From positions 927,093-991,092 of the forward strand of contig CP076745.1 of the NCBI GenBank assembly GCA_019262145.1: a stretch of 64,000 nucleotides of DNA, given 5' to 3'. A program made the translations under genes and the position numbers. The notes below the pieces were generated by a model, which saw nothing but the letters and a program-made list of their open reading frames with translations, was not told the DNA's origin and did not search any database. This stretch comes from Candidatus Methanogranum gryphiswaldense. GTDB taxonomy: Archaea; Thermoplasmatota; Thermoplasmata; Methanomassiliicoccales; Methanomethylophilaceae. Shown piece by piece: positions 17,302 to 26,520 of this stretch (its first letter is position 1; every line of letters starts with the position of its first letter).

Positions 17302-18702
17302 ATGCACAACGCCTATGGGATAGACAGAAAACATATGCTTATTCTGTTCGTTGTGGCATTTGTATCTTTGGCCGACGGAATGGACGGCAGCATTGCCAAT
17401 ATCGCCCTACCGACCTTGGCCGATGAAATGGGCACAGACACCGGAACAATTTCCTGGGTGACGGTCACATATTATATGATGGTCGCAGGAACCATACTAC
17501 TTTTCGCAAGAATTGCGAGTAACGGTGCCATCAGAAAAATATTGATCCTCGGACTTGTCCTTTTCGCCGCCGGCTCACTTATGTGCGGTCTTTCTCAAAC
17601 CCTACCTGTACTTCTCATTGCAAGAGTTATTCAGGGTACAGGTGCGGCCATGATGGGTGCTGCAGCACCGATGATATGCGTTGAATATCTTCCCAGGAAC
17701 AAACTTGGTCTTGGATTCGGCGTCATAACCCTGGGATGTTCCATAGGGTATGCCACAGGACCCGCTATCGGAGGATTCATAATCGACGCGCTCTCGTGGC
17801 ATTGGACATTCTTTATCAGCGTACCCCTTGCAATAATCGTCATGCCCATAATGCTGATCGCGATACCAAAAGACAGTCCAACAAAAGGAAAACATATTGA
17901 TATCAAAGGCGCCGTGATCTTACTGCTAATGACGTTCTTCGGCATTTATGCTCTGCAGAGATGCTGTTATGAGGGCGAATTCTTGATGTCTATTATCGCA
18001 ACAGTACTTTTCTTTGTACTTTTAATATTATTCGTATTCGTTGAACTTCGGAAAAAGAACCCAATACTGAACGTACGCGTGTTCATGAACAGAGACTTCA
18101 ACTATGTTTTCGTGGCATTCCTCATTATCAATCTGGTGTATATGGGAATGTTATATCTCATACCCTTCTATCTGCAAATAAATCTGGGGCTTTCCGCATC
18201 CCTTAGCGGTGTGTATCTGCTCATTCCATCTATCGTGACCCTCATCTTCGTCATGCCGCTTTCAAGAAAATCAGATTTCATGGGAAGAAGGCTTTTCAGC
18301 ATAATCTCATGTATCTTGCTACTAGTATCATGTTTGATCTGGGTGTTCTTCTCACCATTGAAAATGATAATACCTTTGATAATTGCGTTCGTCTTAATGG
18401 GCCTTACATGGTCCACATGCGGAGGTGCCATGGCCAGCCGTATTGTGGAAAAGACCGAGAATGAAAGCCGTGAGATGGGGTCGTCCCTTATGAACGAGGC
18501 CGTTTACATTGGGTGCGCAGTAGGTACCGCACTTTATGCGATGATATTCATATTCTACACTGGTTCAGGAAACATTGATTTCGCCGATCTTCCTCCTGAC
18601 GTCTTCCTCAAAGGATTCGTATTCACATTGATCGTATCCGCGATACTATGTGCTATTGCCCTCTTCATGTCGACAGTTGTCAAAGATAAGAACGATGCTT
18701 AA
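17302..18702 (+). CDS. MFS exporter, EmrB/QacA-like, 14 helices
   Basis: From ATG 17302 the product is 466 residues with fourteen predicted helices. DGMDGSIANIALPTLADEMG in helix 1 is the classic DHA2 family beginning, and GPAIGGFIIDALSWHW in helix 5 is the antiporter motif. These proteins expel lipophilic compounds using the proton gradient. The ATG follows a GATATATTTGC TATA-like region about 25 bases upstream, so earlier in-frame starts from 17215 are unlikely. It is divergent from the zinc-ribbon gene. Confidence 0.9.
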   Translation: MHNAYGIDRKHMLILFVVAFVSLADGMDGSIANIALPTLADEMGTDTGTISWVTVTYYMMVAGTILLFARIASNGAIRKILILGLVLFAAGSLMCGLSQTLPVLLIARVIQGTGAAMMGAAAPMICVEYLPRNKLGLGFGVITLGCSIGYATGPAIGGFIIDALSWHWTFFISVPLAIIVMPIMLIAIPKDSPTKGKHIDIKGAVILLLMTFFGIYALQRCCYEGEFLMSIIATVLFFVLLILFVFVELRKKNPILNVRVFMNRDFNYVFVAFLIINLVYMGMLYLIPFYLQINLGLSASLSGVYLLIPSIVTLIFVMPLSRKSDFMGRRLFSIISCILLLVSCLIWVFFSPLKMIIPLIIAFVLMGLTWSTCGGAMASRIVEKTENESREMGSSLMNEAVYIGCAVGTALYAMIFIFYTGSGNIDFADLPPDVFLKGFVFTLIVSAILCAIALFMSTVVKDKNDA

Positions 18703-18874
18703 ATCCCATGATAATTCAGGAAATAGGACATCTTCATTACAAAGATGTCAAAATATTTGATTATAGTATTTAGCTCATTAAAAATGACCCTTCTTGATTT
18801 TTTTGATGTTCCCGTACTGTATTCTACAATCGGTCCGATGTAAACTTATTATACGTCACAATTAACTGAGGCAC

Positions 18875-19504
18875 ATGGCGAAAAAAAATATCCTCATTGC
18901 AATTACAGCAGTGGTCTTGGTCATTGTAGTGGTTGCGATCACAGCATCACTTTCAAATAATGATCCAAAAGAAGAGGAAGTAACTTACAACGGTAACGGA
19001 GGTTTGACCATAAGCGGCGAGAGTGTGGCCGTATCCTCAGATGAAACCGTTCAACCATGCATGTTTATCTACAACAGCTACGCATTTGACAGCTGGAACA
19101 CAAAAGTGGATGGCAGCGGTACCACATATACAGAAGGCGAATCTGTAGACTATGGAACTGTACTCTATGCCCAATGGACCGAAACATATGCTGTTACAGG
19201 TTATTCCATTGATATTGGTCCCCTTACCCTGAATTTCAACGGTGAGATCGTGGATACAAGTTCACTTGTTATTGTGTTCCCCGATGTATTGCCTACATCT
19301 ATCATCACATTGACTGGTATCCCCGATTGGGAATATTCTGGAGGTATATTTTCATGTGTATACGAAGGCAATACATATACTCTGACGATAACTGTGATCG
19401 ATGCGGATAATGTGACCTGCACCCTTGTTGATGATATTCCAACAATAACAATAGAGACAACAAGCAATATCGAACTTTCACTAATGTTTGTTATATCCGA
19501 GTAA
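18875..19504 (+). CDS. Membrane-anchored surface protein with InlB-type repeat
   Basis: The 209-residue product begins with a positively charged end and one hydrophobic helix (IAITAVVLVIVVVAITASL), so it is anchored with the rest outside the cell. The segment from about 37 to 105 has the pattern of an InlB B-repeat (Listeria-Bacteroides repeat), including FDSWNTKVDGSGTTYTEG and VLYAQWT. The remaining beta-rich region is not recognised. Such proteins act in adhesion in gut archaea. Related repeat architecture appears in the protein at 33739-34998. Promoter-like AAACTTATTATACG occurs about 35 bases upstream. Confidence 0.75.
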   Translation: MAKKNILIAITAVVLVIVVVAITASLSNNDPKEEEVTYNGNGGLTISGESVAVSSDETVQPCMFIYNSYAFDSWNTKVDGSGTTYTEGESVDYGTVLYAQWTETYAVTGYSIDIGPLTLNFNGEIVDTSSLVIVFPDVLPTSIITLTGIPDWEYSGGIFSCVYEGNTYTLTITVIDADNVTCTLVDDIPTITIETTSNIELSLMFVISE

Positions 19505-19836
19505 GAAAAACCCTTTCCAAACCCCTTATTTTTTATTCATAGTACACATAAATGAAATTTCCTCCGATCCATTGAATGTGTGGTTTGGATACTGTACGAC
19601 ATTATGAAAAAAATTTGAATTTACAATGCATTTTTACCGGCAAAGTGTTAAATATTTTCCATTACTGAAGAATATCTGTCTAAGAATACAAGAGACTCGC
19701 GTTCGATGATTGCCCCCTTTAGATCAACATAAATGTCAACGCTTACGATAAACGATTGAAATACAAAGTGAACAAATTTTAAATTGATGATAGAAATCTA
19801 AACCCCGTAAAAACCCAAATGTATGTAAGGTTCTAA
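19505..19836. other. Intergenic region, AT-rich
   Basis: No credible gene or RNA is seen. The right part holds an AAATTTTAAATTGATG stretch about 60 bases before the DMT transporter start, a probable TATA box. A T-rich run directly after the InlB-type gene (CCCCTTATTTTTTATTC) may act as its terminator. Confidence 0.5.
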
Positions 19837-20757
19837 ATGAAAGACTTAGGAGAAGATATTACCGGCCATCTGCTAGCGTTGATCACCATCTTGATCTGGG
19901 GAACTACTTTCGTATCGACAAAGATGTTGCTAGATTATTTTTCTCCAGTAGAGATATTGTTCATGAGGTTCGTGATCGGATTTGCAGTCTTGGTCGTCAT
20001 TTGTCCTCATCTGTTAAAGGTCAGAGATAAAAAACATGAGATGTATTTTGCCGCTGCAGGTCTGTGCGGCGTAACACTCTACTATCTTCTAGAAAATATG
20101 GCCTTGTCTTATACGCTTGCCTCCAATGTTGGAGTGATAATCTCGATTGCACCTTTCATAACAGCAATATTCGCACATTTCTTTATCAAAAACGAGAAAT
20201 TCAGAATACAGTTCTTTATCGGTTTTATTATTGCAGTGGCTGGAATATCACTCATAAGCTTTAATGGGTCCAATGTCCTCGAATTGAATCCATTAGGCGA
20301 TCTTCTAACGGTTCTGGCCGCAATAGCCTGGGCGGCATATTCTATATTGACCAAGAAGATTGCAGAATTCCATTACAACATGATATTGGCAACACGCAGG
20401 ATCTTCTTATACGGACTTATATTTATGATACCCGAACTTCTCGTATTCGGATTCGCCCCTGATGTTAACGCACTAATGCAGCCTACCAATCTATTCAACA
20501 TATTGTTCCTGGGAATAGGCGCATCGGCGATCTGTTTCTTGACATGGAACTCTGCGGTTAAGATGCTCGGCGTAGTAAAAACCAGTGTTTATATCTATTT
20601 GGGTCCTGTGATCACTGTGATAACGTCTCTCCTAGTATTACATGAAAATATCACCATCGTTGCAATAATAGGAATGATACTTACCCTTGCTGGACTGATA
20701 ATATCAAGGAACGGGATCATAAGAAAAAAGAAGGATGTTGTTGATGATGTCCCCTGA
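19837..20757 (+). CDS. EamA/DMT family transporter
   Basis: The 306-residue product has ten membrane helices as two EamA repeats. The first starts LALITILIWGTTFVSTKML, the family hallmark, and the second contains LTVLAAIAWAAYSILTKK. Drug/metabolite transporters export amino acids, nucleosides or other small molecules, and substrate cannot be inferred. The protein ends in a basic tail. Convergent with the unidentified gene at 20784-21272. Confidence 0.9.
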   Translation: MKDLGEDITGHLLALITILIWGTTFVSTKMLLDYFSPVEILFMRFVIGFAVLVVICPHLLKVRDKKHEMYFAAAGLCGVTLYYLLENMALSYTLASNVGVIISIAPFITAIFAHFFIKNEKFRIQFFIGFIIAVAGISLISFNGSNVLELNPLGDLLTVLAAIAWAAYSILTKKIAEFHYNMILATRRIFLYGLIFMIPELLVFGFAPDVNALMQPTNLFNILFLGIGASAICFLTWNSAVKMLGVVKTSVYIYLGPVITVITSLLVLHENITIVAIIGMILTLAGLIISRNGIIRKKKDVVDDVP

Positions 20758-20783
20758 CAAATATGATTTTAGAACAATGATGA

Positions 20784-21272
20784 TCAGAATCTGACAAACA
20801 TCTCGTTGAATTCCACCGTGGTACATCCTTTGCAGAATTCTTCGATATTGAATTGAGCAGCCTGTGCCTTCGCATGGTCCCTTTTATTTTCATCGACGAT
20901 GAAGATCGTATCATCGGATTCGAATATCACATATTTGATGTAATCATTGGCAAACCTCACCTCCGCTGAGAATCCGTTATAAACAGCTTCCTTAAGATTA
21001 TCAACCATGAACTCAAATGTGCAGGTCCTGTATTGTGGAAGATCGTCCTCCACATTGTATTTTATCAAGTTCTGGCCCTCGGTCCTGGATGCAATGATGT
21101 TGCGACTCACTTTTGAATCATCATAAACACGGTACACGCTGAAATCAGCATTTATACGATCCTCTATGACAGGATGGTCGAAAATCCATAGCTCTATTAT
21201 ATCCTTGTTGCACATGACCACTTCTTTCATATCCGATTCCAACTGAACGCGCTTATTAATTATGCGTTGCAT
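20784..21272 (-). CDS. Hypothetical protein, soluble
   Basis: About 160 residues from the ATG at 21272. It is a mixed alpha/beta protein with no membrane segments; visible stretches include IIELWIFDHPVIEDRINADF and YIKYVIFESDDTIFIVDENK. I recognise no family. The open frame extends upstream to 21398, but a TTTTTTAATAAAACC box at about 21340-21350 suggests transcription begins after that, so the shorter start is preferred. A cysteine (CKGC) pair lies near the C-terminus. Confidence 0.6.
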   Translation of the reverse strand: MQRIINKRVQLESDMKEVVMCNKDIIELWIFDHPVIEDRINADFSVYRVYDDSKVSRNIIASRTEGQNLIKYNVEDDLPQYRTCTFEFMVDNLKEAVYNGFSAEVRFANDYIKYVIFESDDTIFIVDENKRDHAKAQAAQFNIEEFCKGCTTVEFNEMFVRF

Positions 21273-21424
21273 GGATTTAATGATATCAAGACACGTAATT
21301 GATTGATTTTGTTGATCTGAACGTTGTCCTCGCAATGGTTTTATTAAAAAATCTGAATGAACCATATTAAAAATTAAGAAACGTTTATATTCGCACAAGT
21401 TGATTGAAAATTGGGTGTTACAAA

Positions 21425-21649
21425 ATGGTCGACATTCTAGACTGCAAAGGACTTATGTGTCCTATGCCCGTCGTTCAATTGGCTAAGAAGATCAAAGCCA
21501 TAGAGATAGGTCAAGAATTAGAATTGATCTCTGATGATGTCGGTTCCAAAGAAGATATTCCTGCATGGTGCCAAAGGACCGGCAATCAACTAATCGAAAT
21601 GAAGGAGTCAGGTAAAACCTACACGTATCGTATAAAAAGACTCAGATGA
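21425..21649 (+). CDS. TusA family sulfur carrier protein
   Basis: TusA-type proteins carry sulfur as a persulfide on a conserved cysteine. The 74-residue product shows the diagnostic CKGLMCPMPVVQLAKK with the catalytic cysteine before PMP, followed by a beta-alpha-beta fold. ATG 21425 is preferred; the TATA-like ACGTTTATATTCGC lies about 45 bases upstream. It leads a run of DsrE-like genes on the same strand, which supports a sulfur-relay role, for instance in tRNA thiolation or cofactor synthesis. Confidence 0.93.
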   Translation: MVDILDCKGLMCPMPVVQLAKKIKAIEIGQELELISDDVGSKEDIPAWCQRTGNQLIEMKESGKTYTYRIKRLR

Positions 21650-21752
21650 AACCAAAGGAAATCATGTGATTTCCATATGAACAGTGATTAACATGACGCA
21701 TGTTGACATTATATCGATATCTGACCAAAGATGAATCTTGAGATGATGATCA

Positions 21753-22163
21753 ATGGATGAAACAAAAAAAGTAGCAATAGTTGTGTCTGAATGCTCTTTT
21801 GATAAGGGCGTGATGGCGATGATGATAGCAAATACTGCGGCGAGTATGGGAATGGAAGTACATGTGTTCTTCACATTTTTTGGATTGAACCTATTGAAAA
21901 AAGGTGCCAGGCCCAAACTCTCTGGCATGTATCGTTTGTTCACTGGAACATTTGAGAAAAAGATGTCTAAGGTCGGGATCCCCAAATTTGGTGAACAACT
22001 GAGTATGGCCAAAGATCAGGGTGTGAACATATATGCGTGCAGTACGTCCATGGCCTTGATGGGTGTTAAAGAGGAAAATATGACCGATGGCGTAAAGATC
22101 ATAGGTGCAGCCGGTTTTCTGAACATTGCTGCAGATTCGGATATGCAATACTTCATTGGATGA
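21753..22163 (+). CDS. DsrE/DsrF-like sulfur-relay protein
   Basis: The 136-residue product has the DsrE fold beginning KKVAIVVSECSFDKGVMAMM, the AASMGMEVHVFFTFFGLNLL strand-helix unit, and a cysteine in IYACSTSMALMGV at the position where related peroxiredoxin-like DsrE proteins (DUF6210/DsrE2-type) carry an active cysteine. Its length and internal insertion resemble DsrE2/DsrE-like proteins of archaea. The next gene begins within 5 bases. It probably accepts or passes on sulfur from TusA. Confidence 0.85.
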   Translation: MDETKKVAIVVSECSFDKGVMAMMIANTAASMGMEVHVFFTFFGLNLLKKGARPKLSGMYRLFTGTFEKKMSKVGIPKFGEQLSMAKDQGVNIYACSTSMALMGVKEENMTDGVKIIGAAGFLNIAADSDMQYFIG

Positions 22164-22167
22164 TAAC

Positions 22168-22467
22168 TTGACCTCTACATTGTTCATTCTGCTAAAATCC
22201 CCCTACGAATATCGTGACCTGAACATAATCAATATGTTGAAAGGAGATAGGTCAGGAGTTATACTGTTCGAAGATGCGACGCTATTCTCAGTTTATAGCG
22301 AGAGAAGAACAGACCTTTTGAAGGTTGTCGATAGGGTCTTTGTCATCGATGACGACCTAGAGGCAAGAGGATTCAAAGGTAAGGCTGGAGAAGGAACAGA
22401 GGTCATTGACTATCCACATGCAATAGACCTGATAATGGATGGATACGATCAAACGATCACATTGTGA
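22168..22467 (+). CDS. DsrH/TusB-like protein
   Basis: From TTG 22168 (five bases after the previous stop) the product is 99 residues, beginning LFILLKSPYEYRDLN and followed by GVILFEDATLFS, the pattern of the DsrH/TusB family, the smallest member of the heterohexameric DsrEFH/TusBCD complexes. An alternative ATG at 22126 overlaps the preceding gene and gives a non-family extension. It belongs with the following two genes as the three subunits of such a complex. Confidence 0.78.
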   Translation: MTSTLFILLKSPYEYRDLNIINMLKGDRSGVILFEDATLFSVYSERRTDLLKVVDRVFVIDDDLEARGFKGKAGEGTEVIDYPHAIDLIMDGYDQTITL

Positions 22468-22475
22468 GGCATATT

Positions 22476-22832
22476 ATGGGAATATTAACGATACAGATAA
22501 GATCCGGTACCATGATGAATATGGACCCTAATGTAGCATTGAAATTGACCAGGGCCGCCATTGATAAAGGCCACAAGGTCAAGATATTCTGTTATGGAGA
22601 AGGAGTGACCCTCATAAAAGCTGGCCAGAATCCAAAGAGATTTCCCAATGTTGGCAACATGATCGAAGAATTCGCTTCCTTGGGGGTGGAGATCGTAATT
22701 TGTGAGACGTGCGGTTATGCGCGCGGCATCCAAAGAGGAGAAGAGATAAAAGGAACGAAGGTAGGAAGCATAACTAACGATTTCTCGCTCTTTGTCTCGG
22801 AAAGCGACCGTCTTGTAACAATATCCAGGTGA
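22476..22832 (+). CDS. DsrE/TusD-like protein
   Basis: The 118-residue product begins MGILTIQIRSGTMMNMD and has the DsrE-fold KVKIFCYGEGVTLIKAGQ and the cysteine motif VEIVICETCGYARG. In TusD/DsrE the cysteine of this strand accepts sulfur. A GTG at 22464 is also in frame, but ATG 22476 better fits the family N-terminus. The gene lies between TusB-like and TusC-like genes, the TGA overlapping the AGGTGA site of the next. Confidence 0.85.
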   Translation: MGILTIQIRSGTMMNMDPNVALKLTRAAIDKGHKVKIFCYGEGVTLIKAGQNPKRFPNVGNMIEEFASLGVEIVICETCGYARGIQRGEEIKGTKVGSITNDFSLFVSESDRLVTISR

Positions 22833-22836
22833 TATG

Positions 22837-23196
22837 ATGGCTGATAAAATCATTGTTTTGATAAGAAAACCACCTTATGGAACAGAGGAGGCATTCGCAG
22901 GAGCCAGGTTGGCTCTTGGTGGACTTGTGAGCGGAGTGATCGCAAAGGCAGATGTCCTTCTTATCGAAGATGGCACATTGAATGCTATAGATTCTCAGGT
23001 ACCCACGGCAATAGGGATGCCATCCAACGGAGATGCACTTCAAGACATAATCGATATGGGCGGAGAGGTCTTCTGTGTAACGGAGGACCTTGATCAACGG
23101 ATCGATGGCGCGAAGGTCTTAGACGGTGTCAAATTGATACATCGGACCGAAGTACGCAGTATTGTTGATAGGTATCAGATCGTCAACACTTTCTGA
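22837..23196 (+). CDS. DsrF/TusC-like protein
   Basis: The product (119 residues) begins MADKIIVLIRKPPYGTEEAF, then GLVSGVIAKADVLLIEDGT, which matches the TusC/DsrF family, a structural partner in TusBCD complexes that usually lacks the active cysteine. A cysteine is present in EVFCVTEDLDQRG-like context near residue 83, so activity is not excluded. Of two adjacent ATGs, 22837 has the better spacing to AGGTGA at 22827-22832. It ends the sulfur-relay operon. Confidence 0.85.
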   Translation: MADKIIVLIRKPPYGTEEAFAGARLALGGLVSGVIAKADVLLIEDGTLNAIDSQVPTAIGMPSNGDALQDIIDMGGEVFCVTEDLDQRIDGAKVLDGVKLIHRTEVRSIVDRYQIVNTF

Positions 23197-23348
23197 TCCA
23201 ATCCCTATCAACTGTCTTTTACCTTTGAATTATCGTATGATATCGACTAATTAATGATGTGCCTTCCACCACTTCAACACGATTATTTGTCTTTTAAATA
23301 TGCAAGAACAAGATAACAGTTATAACCGCACACATCCATCTTAAGAAC

Positions 23349-23849
23349 ATGCAGTTTCGTGTATGTGAATTAGTCAAAACGAAAGGCGTTGTACTGCCTT
23401 TGGCAATACTTCGCATAATGATAGGTTTCATGCTTCTGTGGGCATTCTTCGATAAGATGTTTGGTCTAGGCCTCTCTACCCCGGCAGGATCCGGTATGAT
23501 AGATGGGGGATCGCCGACGCACGGATTCCTTTCTGGCAGCAACACGCTAAGTTTCCTAGCAGCCTATTCCAACATCCTTGACGTCGTGATCATGTTGGCA
23601 TTCCTGCTGATAGGCATAGCCCTTATGCTCGGCATTGGTATGAAGATCGCAACGATAACGGGGGCCCTTGTGTTCTTAATGATGTATATAGCGCTGTTCC
23701 CACCCGAGAACAATCCCATACTCGACGACCACATAATCTACATCTTCGTCCTGATGGCGGTGTACATGGCTAATGCAGGCTCCTATCTCGGACTAGGGAA
23801 CTGGTGGAAGGAACAGAAGATCGTAAAGAGGTTCCCATTCTTGGAATGA
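23349..23849 (+). CDS. DoxX/DoxD-like membrane protein
   Basis: The 166-residue product has four predicted helices. VVLPLAILRIMIGFMLLWAF, the loop FGLGLSTPAGSGMIDGGSPT, and the late helix resemble the DoxX/DoxD family, including the small subunit of thiosulfate:quinone oxidoreductase. Methanogens of this group lack a usual quinone chain, so that activity is unlikely; a redox or membrane-stress role is possible. It follows the sulfur-relay genes after 150 bases with its own TTTTAAATATGC promoter, so a link to sulfur is only positional. Confidence 0.75.
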   Translation: MQFRVCELVKTKGVVLPLAILRIMIGFMLLWAFFDKMFGLGLSTPAGSGMIDGGSPTHGFLSGSNTLSFLAAYSNILDVVIMLAFLLIGIALMLGIGMKIATITGALVFLMMYIALFPPENNPILDDHIIYIFVLMAVYMANAGSYLGLGNWWKEQKIVKRFPFLE

Positions 23850-23977
23850 CTGAAATGGACCGTATCGGTCGAAAACAAACATTTTCCCAACTTCAATTTT
23901 AAATGGCCGTAAGGATCAATATTCTTTCAGCAGATACGCGAAGAAACACGAACCTTTCTTAACAATGACCTCCCACG

Positions 23978-24568
23978 TCAGTCATCTGAATGATCATGAT
24001 ATCTGAAGGACATCCTGTTCTTGCTGAACGGATCAATAAAAAATACCAGATATATCCAATCCTTGATCCCTTTTTCTTTCGAATAAGGCGGAGTGAACAT
24101 TCTTCTGACCGAAGGAGTGAACATATACAGTATCACTATCGCCATTATCACTATCATCAACGTTGGACGTATGGAAATAGGGCCAACGGTCATATCGAGG
24201 TCGAACACAGAGAATCTTATGAACATGCTGAGAACCGACAACAGTATGTAAATTCCAGATAGCCTTACGATCGATCCCCAGGCACTCCTATTGCGCGAAA
24301 GAAGCCAGAATGCTGCTATAAGATACCTGAAATACAGACCTAATAGGACGATCATCAAAAGGAAATAGATCAATATGTCGACCATTGACCTTGTCAATAT
24401 GATCTCGTCCACTTCCAACATAGCTCTGTAAAGGTATACAGAAGCAACGAACAATGCCAATGCCATCACGACCAACATGGACTTTGGTGGATTCTTCAAC
24501 TTATCCATGTATTCTTTCTTGTCCAGAGGCGGAATGCATTGCTCCATGCAAGGATATATCGCGTTCAT
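23978..24568 (-). CDS. Hypothetical membrane protein, five helices
   Basis: The 196-residue product has about five hydrophobic helices, such as SMLVVMALALFVASVYLY, and basic loops. It ends with a histidine-rich RYHDHSDD tail. I recognise no family. Its start is 30 bases from the divergent gene at 24599, another unrecognised membrane protein, so the two may be controlled together. Confidence 0.65.
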   Translation of the reverse strand: MNAIYPCMEQCIPPLDKKEYMDKLKNPPKSMLVVMALALFVASVYLYRAMLEVDEIILTRSMVDILIYFLLMIVLLGLYFRYLIAAFWLLSRNRSAWGSIVRLSGIYILLSVLSMFIRFSVFDLDMTVGPISIRPTLMIVIMAIVILYMFTPSVRRMFTPPYSKEKGIKDWIYLVFFIDPFSKNRMSFRYHDHSDD

Positions 24569-24598
24569 TTAAAATAATCTGTCTTTGTTACGAGTACG

Positions 24599-25498
24599 AT
24601 GAATAGGGATCTGATCGATGCCACCGACAAGGTTCTCAAGACAATACTTGGCCGAACATGGACGGACCTCGTTTTCCGTCCTTCATTGGTCCTAGTAGTG
24701 ATCTTTTCATATATTTTCTACGCAACCTATTACATTTACAGGGTCCACGTATCATCTTTGACCTCATCCAATCCAGATATGCTCGTGGGAGACACCCTGA
24801 TCCTGCTGATAGGTTCCCTTGTGGTAGTCCTGATCGCCGTGATACTAATGTTCGGTAACACAGCCCATGAGAAACACGAATCCGCCCTCAGAAGAGACCT
24901 AATAGAATATGTCAGAGTCAGGCAAGACAATGATTCAAGCGGTGTATCATCTACCCTTTTAGAACTCATCACCATAGATAAGAGCATTGTCGATATTAAA
25001 AATAGAAAAAAAGATACGATCAATCTTTTATTCATATTGGGCGTGGCAATCGTGTTCGTATCACTGAGCCTCATACCTAACCTCGGCCTTTATCAAGAGA
25101 TATTCATGATCCTGAACTATACCCTCACGATTGGTATAGCTATGATTGCCTTGCCTTCCCTAAGCACGTTCCTCTCAGATCATGAAAAAGGAACAGTGAG
25201 ATTCTGTAATAAGCTGTGTGAGATCTCTGATGCTCTAAGATTGGGAATAGCTCCTTTGGATCTTAAGACCGTAGATATGCCTCTAAAAAAATACAGGTTA
25301 TACACTGTAGCTACCTTAGGTATCTTCGGAATATACTGGTTGACCCGTATATTCGCCATAAGGAACAAACACTACATGGAACAATGGTATTTCGAGGACT
25401 GCCTTTTTATGTCCTTAGAGGAACACATGGTGAATAAGATCGACCTATTCGATGGTGACATTAGAGAAACCATCATATCATCCCATAAGGATGCATAA
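24599..25498 (+). CDS. Hypothetical membrane protein with long cytoplasmic loop
   Basis: The 299-residue product has about four to five helices: LVLVVIFSYIFYATYYIY, LILLIGSLVVVLIAVILMFG, LLFILGVAIVFVSLSLI and the final LGIFGIYWLTRIF. A charged, helical segment of about 55 residues lies between the second and third. The end of the protein, GIYWLTRIFAIRNKHYMEQW, resembles the last helix of DUF4234-type proteins, a weak similarity. Function unknown. The gene diverges from 23978-24568. Confidence 0.65.
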   Translation: MNRDLIDATDKVLKTILGRTWTDLVFRPSLVLVVIFSYIFYATYYIYRVHVSSLTSSNPDMLVGDTLILLIGSLVVVLIAVILMFGNTAHEKHESALRRDLIEYVRVRQDNDSSGVSSTLLELITIDKSIVDIKNRKKDTINLLFILGVAIVFVSLSLIPNLGLYQEIFMILNYTLTIGIAMIALPSLSTFLSDHEKGTVRFCNKLCEISDALRLGIAPLDLKTVDMPLKKYRLYTVATLGIFGIYWLTRIFAIRNKHYMEQWYFEDCLFMSLEEHMVNKIDLFDGDIRETIISSHKDA

Positions 25499-25616
25499 AT
25501 GTTATAGAATTTACCAACGCTACAAAATGCATCTTCATCAAGAGGATGCTGGTGGAACTGAATCATATGATTGGACTGATCAGAATTTACATTATATTTT
25601 CAGAAAAAGAGACACT

Positions 25617-26342
25617 ATGAAAGCTTCTACGACGGAAAGGACAGCATATGCCATCCCGATGACCGAATCAGAATTGGTGGATGAACAGCCGAGAGATGCA
25701 TTAGGAAGATTTACTGCAAAGAAGAGGGTCGTCCTTATCGATGAATATGGAGATATGGGAACAAACAAAGAATCAAAAAGATGGTTTGCCCTCACAGCGA
25801 TGGTATCTGACCACCCTCATGAGTTAATGGAAATATCTCAAAGGTATGAACCCAACACGAAAGGAAAATTATACAGTAAAAGCAACGAATTAAAATTCAT
25901 CACATCTTCGGATGAGACCCGTCTTTCGATACTGACGGACATCGCCAAAACAAAACCATCTATTTTTGCCATTGAAACAGACAAATGGAAAATTGACCCT
26001 TACAGCACTTGGCCAAGACAAGGATCAAAACTTTATGTAACAAGTGCAGGACTCCTCATGGACCAAGTTGCAAAGAATTTTAATGGCGAACTGCACGTGA
26101 TGTTCGACAAGAACACAGCGCTTCAACCAATTGATGCCGTAAAAATATGCAGACAAGCAGGAAAGAAACATGGTAATCAAGTGATCTGCAACGACCCTGC
26201 TGCAGATTCGAGATATGAACTGCTAATGCAGACTAATGACTTTGTAACAGGTTCAATAGGTTTTAAGATGAACAGTCCTGAAAAGAACAGCGATAGATTC
26301 TTCAAGGTCATAGAGAATTTTACAAAAGAAATAAGAAAATGA
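25617..26342 (+). CDS. DUF3800 family protein (RNase H-like fold)
   Basis: From ATG 25617 the product is 241 residues. After a charged N-terminus the motif VVLIDEYGDMG, followed by WFALTAMV, matches the DUF3800 opening (DExGD plus a hydrophobic strand), and SNELKF and HVMFDKNTAL follow as the later acidic positions. The family is predicted to be nuclease-like and often accompanies mobile or defence loci, but its reaction is not established. The frame continues upstream to 25452 within the previous gene; the shorter start is chosen because upstream residues are not family-like. Confidence 0.75.
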   Translation: MKASTTERTAYAIPMTESELVDEQPRDALGRFTAKKRVVLIDEYGDMGTNKESKRWFALTAMVSDHPHELMEISQRYEPNTKGKLYSKSNELKFITSSDETRLSILTDIAKTKPSIFAIETDKWKIDPYSTWPRQGSKLYVTSAGLLMDQVAKNFNGELHVMFDKNTALQPIDAVKICRQAGKKHGNQVICNDPAADSRYELLMQTNDFVTGSIGFKMNSPEKNSDRFFKVIENFTKEIRK

Positions 26343-26520
26343 AACTACGTGGGCCAGGTGTATGGCCGTTGTCTCTTGAGTTAACTTGAGGGCAATTTGT
26401 ATAAATATTCAATACAAAAATATCTTATGCAGCCAATCTTCGTATGCTTTGAAGATCATCGATGAGAAAAAATAAGAATATATCGTATCAAGGATATATC
26501 GTATCAGAACAGGTAATATC

